NCBI GenBank assembly: GCA_017794925.1
Contig: CP051238.1
Span: 3,996,084-4,060,083, forward strand
DNA: 64,000 nt
Reading direction: 5' to 3'
DNA from: Aestuariibacter sp.
GTDB lineage: Bacteria > Pseudomonadota > Gammaproteobacteria > Enterobacterales > Alteromonadaceae
Shown here piece after piece: positions 27,005 to 36,633 of the stretch (within the stretch, counting starts at the first letter, position 1; each line of letters begins with the position of its first letter). Under the pieces are notes generated by a model. The model ran no database searches. It was not told the origin of the DNA and was given only the letters and a program-made list of their open reading frames with translations. Made by a program: the position numbers and the translations under genes.

Positions 27005-28153
27005 ATGTCCGAAAAAGCCTCTTCCTGTGAGCTCATTTGTTCACAATGTGAAGCCACTGTCAGTGTGCCACACCTGCAGCACAAGCAGCGCGCGGTTTGC
27101 CCGCGTTGTGGCCATACCCTGAGTATTTATCACAAACAGGATTACGCACTCTGTCTTGCCCTTTCGGTAAGCGCACTGGTTTTCCTTTGCTTATCCTTAC
27201 CCTTTAATTTTTTGTCTTTTCGCGCCAGTGGGCAACAAAATAATATTGATTTGCCTGGCGGGCTTTCCGTTTTGATAGACCAGGACTACTTGTCTCTGGC
27301 CGTCATAACCGGCATGGCGACACTCGTTTTACCCGGGCTGGTATTGAGCGGATTGGTGGTGTTACTTTGGGGGCGACTATTCTCAAGCCCACAAAACTGG
27401 ATGAAAACCGTGCTGTTTTGGGTCAAGGTACTCATGCCCTGGAGCATGGCGGAAATCTTCTTACTGGGCACCTTGGTCAGCTTAATTAAAATTACATCAT
27501 TGGCCGATGTGGCGATCGGCATGTCGTTCTACGCTTTCGTGCTATTCAGTGTTTGTATGAGTGCTGCACTATTTTATTTCGACGAAACACGCATCAAAAT
27601 TTGGCTTTATCACGGACAGTTGCCACAAACTAAGCCGCTGAATAACGACATTGCCAGCCTTAGTATTCAGCGCACATGGGCACTTCTGTTCACGGCCGTA
27701 CTGCTGTATATCCCAGCCAATGCATTACCCATTATGCATACTGAATTATTTGGAAACGACGAACCTAATACCATCATGGGCGGCGTGATCAGTTTGTGGC
27801 AATCAGGGTCCTATCCTATTGCTGCGGTTATATTTGGTGCTAGTATAGTGATTCCTATAGCCAAACTGGTGATTCTGGCAAGACTGACCTATGCCGTTCA
27901 GTACCACGAACTCACCCGGCCCGAAAGGCAAATCCGCTATTATCGATTTATCGAGTTCATTGGCCGCTGGTCAATGATTGATGTATTCGTTGTTGCCATA
28001 CTGGTTGCACTGATTCAATTGGGTAGTACGTTATCGATATACCCTGGTCCTGCAGCTCTGGCGTTTTGTGCGCTGGTATTTATTACCATGCTGGCAGCAA
28101 TGACGTTTGATACACGACTGATCTGGCAGCAAAGGAAAGTCAGTAAACTATGA
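27005..28153 (+). CDS. pqiA: intermembrane transport protein PqiA
   Basis: Inner-membrane component of a Pqi/Let-type lipid-trafficking complex. The 382 residues have two cysteine pairs at the N-terminus (CSQCEATV and CPRCGHTL, zinc-ribbon-like) and about eight membrane segments in two similar halves. The start is uncertain: ATG 27005 is used here, with an in-frame TTG at 26990 as alternative, and neither has a strong ribosome site. It overlaps pqiB by four bases. E. coli homologues support envelope integrity. Confidence 0.9.
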   Translation: MSEKASSCELICSQCEATVSVPHLQHKQRAVCPRCGHTLSIYHKQDYALCLALSVSALVFLCLSLPFNFLSFRASGQQNNIDLPGGLSVLIDQDYLSLAVITGMATLVLPGLVLSGLVVLLWGRLFSSPQNWMKTVLFWVKVLMPWSMAEIFLLGTLVSLIKITSLADVAIGMSFYAFVLFSVCMSAALFYFDETRIKIWLYHGQLPQTKPLNNDIASLSIQRTWALLFTAVLLYIPANALPIMHTELFGNDEPNTIMGGVISLWQSGSYPIAAVIFGASIVIPIAKLVILARLTYAVQYHELTRPERQIRYYRFIEFIGRWSMIDVFVVAILVALIQLGSTLSIYPGPAALAFCALVFITMLAAMTFDTRLIWQQRKVSKL

Positions 28154-29793
28154 CTCAAGATGCAAACATAAAATCCACAACCCCAATCTCAAAAGTATGG
28201 GTTATCCCGATTCTGGCCCTGCTGGTCGGAGGATGGATGGTTTACTACCAGTGGAAAAATCAAGGGCCGCTCATCACTATCGATATGCCCTCAGCCAGTG
28301 GAATCGAGGTAAACAAAACCCCTATCAAAGTCCGCGATCTGGACATCGGGCAAGTTAAGCGAATCGAACTCAACCCAGACTTAAATGGTGTGACGGTGAC
28401 CGCCCGTATTGATAAGAATGCCGCGCATCTACTCAACGAAAACACCCAGTTTTGGGTGGTCGCGCCACGCATTTCGTTCTCAGAAGTATCCGGACTTAAT
28501 ACCCTGCTATCCGGTAGTTTCATTGCGATGACGGCAGAGAGTGGCAATGAAGAAAGACTGCATTTTGAGGCACTGGAACGCCCACCGGTGACCCCGCCAG
28601 GTACCCCGGGTTTGCATCTTAATCTTACCAGTCAAAATGATGAGCTTACTTACAAACCCGGCGATACCTTAATTTATAAAGGCTTTAAAGTTGGTGAGTT
28701 CGAGGAAGTTAATTTTAATGTGGAAGACGGCGTTATTGAGTACCGGGCTTTTATTCACGCCCCCTACCACAAGCTGATCAACGCCAATACGCGATTTTGG
28801 AACGTGAGCGGGGTCAAGCTTCAACTGGCATCGACGGGACTGACCATTCAAACAGGCAGTCTGGAAACGCTGTTGGCTAACGGCGTCACGTTTGGCAACC
28901 CACAAGGCGTTGCAAAGGGCGCGGCAATCGAAAATGAAGCCGAGTTCATTATTTACAATGACTACGAAGCGGCGGCCGACGAACGATTTAAATACGCTGC
29001 GCAATATATCTTATTGATCGAAGAGAGTGTGCGTGGTTTAACCATCGGTGCACCAGTTGAGTACCGGGGTTTGCAAATAGGTAAAGTCGAAGCCATTAAT
29101 TTCGATGCCATAGAACTCGGTAGTTTACTGGACGACGATTATCCAATCCCGGTATTAATCAATCTTTACCCTGGCAAAGTACGATTAGAAGACAGTCAGA
29201 CCGGTCTCAAATTTTTAAGAGAGCGCCTGGCACGCTGGATTGGCAAGGACCTTCGCGCGACGTTGAGAATGGGCAATGTCCTTACCGGGGGATTATATGT
29301 GGACCTCCAGCATGTGGATGACCCTGAAATCGCCGCCATTCAAACGGTAAATGGTTTTGATATTATTCCCACGGTATCAAATGAATTTACCCAGCTTACT
29401 CAAAAAGCTGATGCCATCATGGATAAAATTAACGCATTACCAATAGAAGACTTAATAGCGAAAGTGAGTGATGTCGTTGTTACGCTTGAAGCAGCGGCTA
29501 AGTCTGTCAACGAAACCAGTGATAACTTTGATGACACCCTGGCATCAATTGATACTGAGGCTCTGAACACACAGATTCAGCAGTCCCTACAAAGCTTTGA
29601 AGACTTACTGAAACACTATTCACAAGGTGGATTAAGCAAGGCTGAAATTGCAGACACAATGAATGCACTCCAGGATACACTGCGTGCCGTTCAGCCCTTA
29701 TTACGGCAACTCAACACCACCCCGAATGGGCTCATATTTTCCGACAATGCCACCATTGATATACAACCGAAAGCCAGGGAGATAAACCCATGA
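28150..29793 (+). CDS. pqiB: intermembrane transport protein PqiB (MCE)
   Basis: MCE-domain protein of 547 residues (E. coli PqiB 546). One N-terminal membrane anchor (VWVIPILALLVGGWMVYY) precedes three MCE domains near 40-135, 155-260 and 285-395, seen in repeated GxxVxxxGxxVG-like strands (YKGFKVGEFEE, YRGLQIGKVEA). A long helical C-terminus (about 420-530) follows, of the kind that forms the needle bridging the periplasm. It is thought to move phospholipids between membranes. Four-base overlaps on both sides make pqiABC a coupled operon. Confidence 0.93.
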   Translation: MTQDANIKSTTPISKVWVIPILALLVGGWMVYYQWKNQGPLITIDMPSASGIEVNKTPIKVRDLDIGQVKRIELNPDLNGVTVTARIDKNAAHLLNENTQFWVVAPRISFSEVSGLNTLLSGSFIAMTAESGNEERLHFEALERPPVTPPGTPGLHLNLTSQNDELTYKPGDTLIYKGFKVGEFEEVNFNVEDGVIEYRAFIHAPYHKLINANTRFWNVSGVKLQLASTGLTIQTGSLETLLANGVTFGNPQGVAKGAAIENEAEFIIYNDYEAAADERFKYAAQYILLIEESVRGLTIGAPVEYRGLQIGKVEAINFDAIELGSLLDDDYPIPVLINLYPGKVRLEDSQTGLKFLRERLARWIGKDLRATLRMGNVLTGGLYVDLQHVDDPEIAAIQTVNGFDIIPTVSNEFTQLTQKADAIMDKINALPIEDLIAKVSDVVVTLEAAAKSVNETSDNFDDTLASIDTEALNTQIQQSLQSFEDLLKHYSQGGLSKAEIADTMNALQDTLRAVQPLLRQLNTTPNGLIFSDNATIDIQPKAREINP

Positions 29794-30365
29794 CCAAATC
29801 CGCGTTAAGCATATTCATGGCTCTGGTAATTGCAGGTTGCAGCAGCAAACCGGTCAGTATGAACTACTACTTACTTCATGAGCCTCTGCAAGCCACTGCG
29901 ACACAAGATATCACTGCCTGGCCCGTTGTAGAGCTGCGTTCTCTTACGACTCCCGATTACTTGAAACAACGCAGTTTAATTGTTCAACTCAGCACCAGCG
30001 AACTGCATTTTTCACCTCAGCATGTCTGGTCGGAGCCTGTCGAACAAGGATTTGTGCAATCGTTAAAAGATACTATGGCGGTTAGCCATAACGTCAGATT
30101 ACAAACCCAAAGTTTGTGGACAAGCAATGCAAAATCAGGCTACATTTTAGATATCTCAATAGAAGATTTTATTCCTTCACACAATGGAATGGTCATACTG
30201 CGCGGTACTTACCGATTAGGACAATCACAGCAGCCTGGAAGAATCGTTGAGTTTGCGTTTCAAACGCCTTTGGAAAAAGACGGGTTTGCCCATACTGTAG
30301 AAAAAATGCGTGAACTCGTTGCGATGTTAGCTAACCAAGTCGTAACAGGAATTGAGAGTCATTAA
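29790..30365 (+). CDS. pqiC: outer-membrane lipoprotein PqiC
   Basis: A 191-residue lipoprotein of the PqiC/ABC-auxiliary type. The lipobox VIAGC puts the lipidated Cys at 17, followed by SSKPVSMNYYLL, the family's opening strand. In E. coli it anchors the PqiB needle at the outer membrane. It overlaps pqiB by four bases, and its own end overlaps the following GGDEF gene by 14 bases. Confidence 0.9.
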   Translation: MTKSALSIFMALVIAGCSSKPVSMNYYLLHEPLQATATQDITAWPVVELRSLTTPDYLKQRSLIVQLSTSELHFSPQHVWSEPVEQGFVQSLKDTMAVSHNVRLQTQSLWTSNAKSGYILDISIEDFIPSHNGMVILRGTYRLGQSQQPGRIVEFAFQTPLEKDGFAHTVEKMRELVAMLANQVVTGIESH

Positions 30366-31482
30366 TAGCATTACTGAACGTGTCACCCACTTTGTAGACT
30401 GGTTGATTACCAGTGGCTGTAAACAGGTTTATGACGAAGATACAAACCGAAAGATCATTGTAATTAACTTGTTTGCCATGGTCGGTATGTCCATTACCTT
30501 TGTATTGGGCCTGCGGGCAATGTTGAACAACAATGATGTTTTGGGCATCGTTTTACTCTCTTCCGCTGCACTGTTTGGTCTTTGCAAGGCGCTGTTGCTG
30601 CACTCGCGTTTTTTGTACAACCACATTCTTGCCCCGTTCATACTGGTAGTATCCCTAACCGGGCTGATGCTGTATCTGGTCATTTCAGGTGGCGTTGCCA
30701 ATACCGGGCCATTGTGGATTTACGTACTCCCGCCAGTCGCCATGTTTTTTGCCGGCGTTGTTTACGGTGTAATAACCGTCATCGTATTTATTGCTCTGTG
30801 CAGTTTCATATTATTTGCCGCCGATGGCATGTTTGTTGTTGCAGAATACAGCACCGAATTTAAGCTCCGCCTGCTCTACTCTTTCGCCACCGTCACGTTT
30901 TTGTCTGCCTTTTACGAACACAGTCGTCAAACGAGCTTTAATATCGTCAAAGAGTTGAGTGATAAATTCGAAAGGCAAGCTCAGCAGGATACCCTGACGC
31001 AGCTCCCCAACCGCCGGGGCATACAACAGTTTATTGAGTTTGAGTCAGCGCGTTCGAGACGACAAAAAAAGCCGTTGACGCTGGTACTTTGTGACATCGA
31101 CCGATTCAAAAGGGTTAATGATACCTACGGCCACGATGGCGGTGACATCATTCTCAAGCACGCTTCAGCTCTGTTTAAAGGTTCTGTACGCCAACAGGAT
31201 GGTGTCTCTCGTTGGGGTGGCGAGGAGTTTCTCTTCGTGTTGCCTGACACCAATGAAGCCAATGGGGTCATTCTTGCAGAAAAAATCCGTGAAACCCTGG
31301 CCAGCACACCGATCGAAATTCAACAGAAAAACGTAACAGTGACAGCGAGTTTTGGTGTTGCACAAATTGATTTTGAGCAAGGCTTGGACAAAGCTCTGAC
31401 ACTCGCCGACAAAGCACTCTATAAAGCCAAAGAAAATGGTCGCAATAAGGTGCTATCTGCGTCATCATTAGCAAGACTATAA
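30352..31482 (+). CDS. membrane-bound GGDEF diguanylate cyclase
   Basis: Predicted inner-membrane cyclic-di-GMP synthase. Of 376 residues, about 35-190 hold five or six hydrophobic segments with no recognisable periplasmic sensor, and 210-370 form the GGDEF domain with GGEEF at 289-293 and an RQQD inhibitory-site motif nine residues before it. The apparent start is TTG at 30352 inside pqiC, with AGGA very close upstream; translation may depend on coupling to pqiC. It is probably the last gene of the pqi operon. Confidence 0.88.
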   Translation: MRVINSITERVTHFVDWLITSGCKQVYDEDTNRKIIVINLFAMVGMSITFVLGLRAMLNNNDVLGIVLLSSAALFGLCKALLLHSRFLYNHILAPFILVVSLTGLMLYLVISGGVANTGPLWIYVLPPVAMFFAGVVYGVITVIVFIALCSFILFAADGMFVVAEYSTEFKLRLLYSFATVTFLSAFYEHSRQTSFNIVKELSDKFERQAQQDTLTQLPNRRGIQQFIEFESARSRRQKKPLTLVLCDIDRFKRVNDTYGHDGGDIILKHASALFKGSVRQQDGVSRWGGEEFLFVLPDTNEANGVILAEKIRETLASTPIEIQQKNVTVTASFGVAQIDFEQGLDKALTLADKALYKAKENGRNKVLSASSLARL

Positions 31483-31724
31483 ATTGCGCCAATTCATCGC
31501 TTGGATTCGGCATATTATGCCTGTTTTCTTATCGGTTTTCGCTTCCATGAACGCGTAACCAGGGTGCGCAATAATGAGTCGCAAATCATAATGATAAACG
31601 CACAGCTGTGACGGTTTCTTTACGATGCTCATACATATTTACATTTGAGTACTCTGCTTAGCACAGAATATCGTCGATAATAATGATAACAGTGCATCAA
31701 CAAGGGTTATTGGAAGTCTTTAAT

Positions 31725-32879
31725 ATGAAATGGATCATTAAAATCGGTTTACCCATTCTGGTATTGATACTGGGTTTTGGCGCAATGAAAGGCGTCACTG
31801 CATTGGGTAATGAAGAAAGTGAAAACGAAGCGTTAGATACACGACCTTCCGTTAAAGTCACCCAATTATCACCTGAGGCCTATCCGGTAGAAATCGAAGC
31901 ATTTGGTGAGTTATCGCCGCTTGAGTCTACTAATTTGTCTGCCCAGGTAAGCGGTGAAATAACGGGTTGGAACCCGCAATTTGTGGCCGGGGGCATTGTA
32001 AAACGCGGTGACGTTTTGTTCTCCATTGAGAAAGACGCCTACGAAGCTGCATTATTGCAAGCGGAAGCAAGCTTAGCGTCGGCCGAAGCCGCGTTAATCC
32101 AGGAAAAAGCCCAGGCACGCGTTGCAGAGCGCGAAGCAGCCACACTGCCCGATGCACAAGTTACCGATCTTTATTTACGCAAGCCTCAGATTTTAAGCGC
32201 CGAGGCCGCGCTAAAAGCCGCCAAAGCCCAATTAAAAATTGCCAAACGCGATTTGGATAATTGTGATGTCACTGCGCCTTACGATGCACTGATTGTGTCG
32301 CGAAACATAGGCAGTGGCGACTTTGTTGCCGCAGGCAGCAGCGCCGCATTGCTGTACAACATTGAAGTCGCAGAAGTCGTGTTTCCTCTGGCCCGTTTTG
32401 ACCAGGCATTTTTACCGGGTCAGTTGGGGAGTGTCGAAGCGACTGTTACATTAATGAACCGTCAGGACGATATTCTGGAGCGTGTTGGTACTATTCATCG
32501 CGATACAGGTATTGTTGACGCCAGCACCCGTATGACACATCTGGTTGCTCGTATCGACGACCCCTATGGTATTAAAACCGGCCTGCCACCGATTAAGTTT
32601 GGTTCCTACACGCAGGTTCGCTTTACCGGGAAAACACTGGAAAACATCTACAAGATCCCTCAGGAACTGATTAACAAACGTCAGATTTGGATACTGGACG
32701 ACGAGGACAAACTCGTGCCTAAAACGGCCAACGTAATCCGAGAAGTCGGCAGTGACTTCCTCATTCGAGCCGATATTGATAGTCGTGACCGTATTGTTAT
32801 GACATTACCGGAATACCCACAAAGTGGCATGGCAGTAAAAGTGATTGCCAACGAGAAACTCGTCGCGAAGCAACCTTAA
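31725..32879 (+). CDS. RND efflux adaptor (membrane fusion protein)
   Basis: Periplasmic adaptor of a resistance-nodulation-division pump. From the ATG at 31725 (GGAAG eight bases upstream) it has 384 residues: an N-terminal anchor (WIIKIGLPILVLILGFGAM), a lipoyl-like half (LSAQVSGEITGWNPQFVAGG), a helical hairpin rich in Ala (about 105-170) and the second lipoyl half (APYDALIVSRNIGSGDF), then beta-barrel domains. An in-frame ATG at 31683 is possible. It lies 18 bases before the pump gene. No outer-membrane channel gene is adjacent. Confidence 0.92.
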   Translation: MKWIIKIGLPILVLILGFGAMKGVTALGNEESENEALDTRPSVKVTQLSPEAYPVEIEAFGELSPLESTNLSAQVSGEITGWNPQFVAGGIVKRGDVLFSIEKDAYEAALLQAEASLASAEAALIQEKAQARVAEREAATLPDAQVTDLYLRKPQILSAEAALKAAKAQLKIAKRDLDNCDVTAPYDALIVSRNIGSGDFVAAGSSAALLYNIEVAEVVFPLARFDQAFLPGQLGSVEATVTLMNRQDDILERVGTIHRDTGIVDASTRMTHLVARIDDPYGIKTGLPPIKFGSYTQVRFTGKTLENIYKIPQELINKRQIWILDDEDKLVPKTANVIREVGSDFLIRADIDSRDRIVMTLPEYPQSGMAVKVIANEKLVAKQP

Positions 32880-32897
32880 TTCACGGAAGGCCATGAG

Positions 32898-35800
32898 ATG
32901 AAAGATCCTTTAGATACGCAGAGTGGTTTAATTGCGTGGTTTGCCCGTAATCCGGTAGCCGCTAATCTGTTGATGGTATTTATTCTGATAATGGGGGCGG
33001 TGGGTTATAAAAGTATCCAGCGTCAAATGTTTCCCAACATTGAAATCAACTACATTAATATCAGCGCACAATACCCCGGTGCCTCTCCTCAGGAAATTGA
33101 AGAAAGTATCCTGATCAAAATTGAAGAAAGCCTGAAAGATGTCAGCGAAATCAAACGGACGATTTCACGAGCATTCAGAAACAGCGGTCGCGTCTCCCTT
33201 GAGATCGATAAAGATGAAGAGTTGGCCGATGTACTCGACAAGGTAAAACTTCGCGTTGACAGTATTGCTACCTTCCCCGCGGATATGGAGCCAGTCACTA
33301 TTTCACAGGCTGAGTTCCAGCAACAGGTTTACGAAATGGCCTTGGTGGGTGATATCCCGTTAGAAGAATTAAAGCCTATCGCCAAGGAAATTGAGGACGA
33401 CCTGTTACAGCTTTCTTCTATTTCATTGGCAACTGCTCGTGTCCCCACTGACGAGATCGGCATCGAAGTAAAACCTGAGATGCTGAGAATGTACAACCTC
33501 ACCATTTCTGATGTTGCTAACGCCATCAACCAATACTCAGCCAACGTATCTGCAGGTCAGCTACGCACCGATGCGGGCCTGGTGTCAGTTCGTATCGAGA
33601 ACCAGTATTACAACGGTGACGAGTTTGCCAGTATTCCGGTGAAAGTAGGTCCGGACGGCGCAAAAGTGCTACTGTCTGACATCGCCGTTATTAAAGATGG
33701 CTTTACAGAGGGCGAGCGTTATTTCCGATACACTGGCCAAAACGCCGTATTAATCGCCGTCAATGCCACTAAATCTCAGAACATTCTGCCGATTGCAGAC
33801 ACTGTAAAAAGCTACATGGCGCACAAGAATAAAGAGTTGCCCGCCGGCTTACAGTTGAAAGAACTGGTAGATATGACTTACTACCTGAACGCCCGCCTGG
33901 AAATGATGTTGAATAACCTCATACAGGGTGCTTTCCTTGTTGCTCTGATGCTGACCATATTCTTACGCTTCCGCTTGGCATTTTGGGTAATGGTGGGTCT
34001 GCCATTATGTTTCCTCGGCGCCGTTATGCTAATGCCGATGTTTAGTGTCAGTGTGAACATCCTCTCGTTATTTGCCTTCATTATGGTATTGGGTATCGTG
34101 GTTGATGATGCCATTGTCATAGGAGAAAGTGCTTACTCCGAAATAGAGTCAAAGGGTGGCGGCGTAGACAATGTTATCCGTGGTGCGAAGCGCGTAGCGA
34201 CACCTGCAACCTTCGGTGTACTGACCACAATTGCGGTATTTGCTCCCTTTACATTGAGCAGCGGGCCTGAAGGCGAGTTCTTCTATAATATTTCTGTGGT
34301 CGTTATCTTGTGTCTGGCGTTCAGTTTAATTGAATCAAAACTGATTCTTCCTGCGCATATTGCCAACATCAAATTTAAACCGGTGAAACCCAATAGCTGG
34401 CGCGTTAAGTTTAACAATCGATTTAATCAATTTGTAAACGGCCCCTATCGGAGAACCGTGACCAAAGCCATCGAAATACGATGGTTAGTCCTGGCTATTT
34501 TCGTCGCGGTATTCATGATGAGCTGGGGATTGGTTGCCGGTAACCACGTACGCATTGTTCCTACCCCAAAAGTACCTCACGACTTCCCGTCCATTGGCAT
34601 TGAAATGAACGAAAACGTGTCAGATATGGCGACGATCGAGGCACTTAAGACCGTTGAAAAAGTCATTTGGGACATCGAGGAAAAAACGATTCGCGAGTAC
34701 GGCAGCGGCATGATCAAAGACATGCTGGCTTTCAATGAGTCGCGCAACGAAGCACGGTTAGTTATTCCGTTAGTTGACGAAGAATTGCGTCACTTCAACA
34801 CCTTTGAACTCGCCCGTAAATGGCGCGAAGCCATCCCTGAAATTCCAGGTATGAAAAGCTTTAGTATTGAAGATGACGTTAACGGTGGCGGTGACGATGG
34901 TGAGTTTGGCTACCTGATTTACGGCGCTGATATTAAATCGCTTAATGAAGCAGGTTTGCGTTTCATTCAAATGTTACAGCAGGAAAAAGGCCTCTACGAT
35001 GTGAGCTCTACCATTGACCCGGCCAGTAAGGAAGTCCGTATGGCCTTATTGCCAGCGGCCTATGAGCTGGGCTTGTCACTGCGCAGCATCGCGAACCAGG
35101 TTGGTCTGAGCTTCTACGGTGGAGAAGCACAGCGTGTTATCCGTGATGGTGAGGAAGTCAGAGTCATGGTGCGCTACCCCAGCCTCACCCGTGAACGTTT
35201 CTCAGATTTGAAATACACTGTCATTCAAACGCCAACCGGTGACGAAGTGTTACTGGGCGATGTCGTCGCACTAAGTGAAGAACCAGGAATCAGTTATATT
35301 CGTCGGGAAGAAGGCTTCCGTTCGGTCTACATCTGGGGCGCCATCGACGAAGAACAAGTCGAACCCAATGAAGTCGTGGCTACAATCGACGAAAAACTCC
35401 TGCCAGCCTTATTAGAGGAATACCCGAATATTCAGATGCAATTAGGTGGTGACATTGAAGAGCAGCAGGCTCAGCAGGATGAGCAGGTTATGTTCTTCAC
35501 CGCGGCAATGATCATGGTCTACATTTTGTTGGCGATACCGCTAAAAAGCTATGGCCAGCCCATCATTATTATGTCAGTGATTCCGTTCAGTCTGACAGGT
35601 GCATTGTGGTCACACTTCCTGATGGATCTGGATCTGAGTTTGATGTCGACGTTCGGTCTGATTGCCGCAGCAGGTGTTGTCATCAATGACTCTTTGGTTA
35701 TGACAGACTACATTAACCAGCGCAGGGCGGAAGGCTACTCTATATTGGATGCCGCACGCCAGGCAGGTTGTGCCCGATTCAGGGCCATCACTTTAACGTC

Positions 35801-36041
35801 GATAACCACCTTTGCCGGCGTACTGCCTATTTTGTTTGAAACCAGTCTGCAGGCAAAATTCGTTATCCCAATGGCAGCAGCCCTTGGCTCATCAGTGTTA
35901 TATGCAACACTGGTTACGCTTCTGCTGGTGCCATGCCTGTACCTGATCCTGCAAGACATCGGCAACGCCGCAAAATGGATAGGTGCTGTTGCAGTGCGAA
36001 CCAAGCAAAGAGTGTTTCGTCAGTCACCCCAGGCTTCCTAA
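32898..36041 (+). CDS. RND efflux pump permease, AcrB-like
   Basis: Proton-driven inner-membrane exporter of 1047 residues, the normal length. The layout is one N-terminal helix, a large periplasmic loop, six helices, a second large loop and a final helix set. The proton-relay pair Asp403-Asp404 lies in GIVVDDAIVIGE. The family opening FARNPVAANLLMV is present. It resembles AcrB/MexF relatives found with a single adaptor; substrates cannot be predicted. With the adaptor gene it forms a two-gene operon; the TolC-like partner must come from elsewhere. Confidence 0.94.
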   Translation: MKDPLDTQSGLIAWFARNPVAANLLMVFILIMGAVGYKSIQRQMFPNIEINYINISAQYPGASPQEIEESILIKIEESLKDVSEIKRTISRAFRNSGRVSLEIDKDEELADVLDKVKLRVDSIATFPADMEPVTISQAEFQQQVYEMALVGDIPLEELKPIAKEIEDDLLQLSSISLATARVPTDEIGIEVKPEMLRMYNLTISDVANAINQYSANVSAGQLRTDAGLVSVRIENQYYNGDEFASIPVKVGPDGAKVLLSDIAVIKDGFTEGERYFRYTGQNAVLIAVNATKSQNILPIADTVKSYMAHKNKELPAGLQLKELVDMTYYLNARLEMMLNNLIQGAFLVALMLTIFLRFRLAFWVMVGLPLCFLGAVMLMPMFSVSVNILSLFAFIMVLGIVVDDAIVIGESAYSEIESKGGGVDNVIRGAKRVATPATFGVLTTIAVFAPFTLSSGPEGEFFYNISVVVILCLAFSLIESKLILPAHIANIKFKPVKPNSWRVKFNNRFNQFVNGPYRRTVTKAIEIRWLVLAIFVAVFMMSWGLVAGNHVRIVPTPKVPHDFPSIGIEMNENVSDMATIEALKTVEKVIWDIEEKTIREYGSGMIKDMLAFNESRNEARLVIPLVDEELRHFNTFELARKWREAIPEIPGMKSFSIEDDVNGGGDDGEFGYLIYGADIKSLNEAGLRFIQMLQQEKGLYDVSSTIDPASKEVRMALLPAAYELGLSLRSIANQVGLSFYGGEAQRVIRDGEEVRVMVRYPSLTRERFSDLKYTVIQTPTGDEVLLGDVVALSEEPGISYIRREEGFRSVYIWGAIDEEQVEPNEVVATIDEKLLPALLEEYPNIQMQLGGDIEEQQAQQDEQVMFFTAAMIMVYILLAIPLKSYGQPIIIMSVIPFSLTGALWSHFLMDLDLSLMSTFGLIAAAGVVINDSLVMTDYINQRRAEGYSILDAARQAGCARFRAITLTSITTFAGVLPILFETSLQAKFVIPMAAALGSSVLYATLVTLLLVPCLYLILQDIGNAAKWIGAVAVRTKQRVFRQSPQAS

Positions 36042-36058
36042 GCATTGATTTACCCTTA

Positions 36059-36089
36059 GCATCAGATATCGCGCTGCGGTATCTGATGC
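36059..36089. promoter_or_regulatory. strong hairpin just before the GNAT start
   Basis: GCATCAGATA (36059-36068) pairs perfectly with TATCTGATGC (36080-36089); counting a G-T pair the stem reaches 14 with a three-base loop. There is no T-run. It lies 18 bases before the GNAT ATG and ends next to its ribosome site, so it may influence translation or mRNA processing between the pump and GNAT genes. Confidence 0.5.
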
Positions 36090-36106
36090 CCAATCAGGAC
36101 CCCATC

Positions 36107-36589
36107 ATGACTTGTACTATTCGTCCGGCCACCATTGATGACACGGCCACTATCCTGCACTTTATTCGCGAACTCGCTATCTATGAAAAAGCAGAGCACG
36201 AAGCAAAAGCCACCGCAGATCATATTCACCGTACCTTGTTTAACGAACAACCTAAAGCGCATGCCATTATTTGTGAGCTGAATGGGGAAGCGATTGGCTT
36301 TGCCGTGTATTTTTTCAGTTACTCGACCTGGCAAGGGCAATACGGGTTGTACCTTGAAGATTTATACGTATCACAATCTCATCGCGGTGTAGGCGCAGGG
36401 AAACAACTGCTGACTGCACTGGCTAAAATTGCCGTAGATAATGACTGTGGTCGTTTCGAATGGAGTGTACTGGACTGGAATCAACCCGCCATTGATTTCT
36501 ATGAATCTCTGGGCGCAAAGCCGCAAAGTGAATGGATTAAATATCGACTCGATGGACAGGCACTTCAGGATCTTGCTGCAAAAGCCTGA
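36107..36589 (+). CDS. GNAT acetyltransferase, diamine/spermidine acetyltransferase-like
   Basis: A 160-residue acetyltransferase resembling the SSAT/thialysine acetyltransferase group: TIRPATIDD opening strand, LEDLYVSQSHRGVGAGKQLL as the acetyl-CoA motif (R-x-x-G-x-G), and WSVLDWNQPAIDFYESLGA. The likely substrates are small amines. I use the ATG at 36107; the frame is open further upstream inside the pump gene but only this start begins at the conserved domain. A terminator follows. Confidence 0.88.
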   Translation: MTCTIRPATIDDTATILHFIRELAIYEKAEHEAKATADHIHRTLFNEQPKAHAIICELNGEAIGFAVYFFSYSTWQGQYGLYLEDLYVSQSHRGVGAGKQLLTALAKIAVDNDCGRFEWSVLDWNQPAIDFYESLGAKPQSEWIKYRLDGQALQDLAAKA

Positions 36590-36607
36590 TACGCCCCCTA
36601 TTGCCCT

Positions 36608-36633
36608 GCGCTTGTGTTAGGACAAGCGCTTTT
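36608..36633 (+). terminator. terminator after the GNAT gene
   Basis: GCGCTTGT (36608-36615) pairs with ACAAGCGC (36622-36629) around a six-base loop, then four Ts. It overlaps the stop codon of the convergent CBS-domain gene. Confidence 0.75.
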
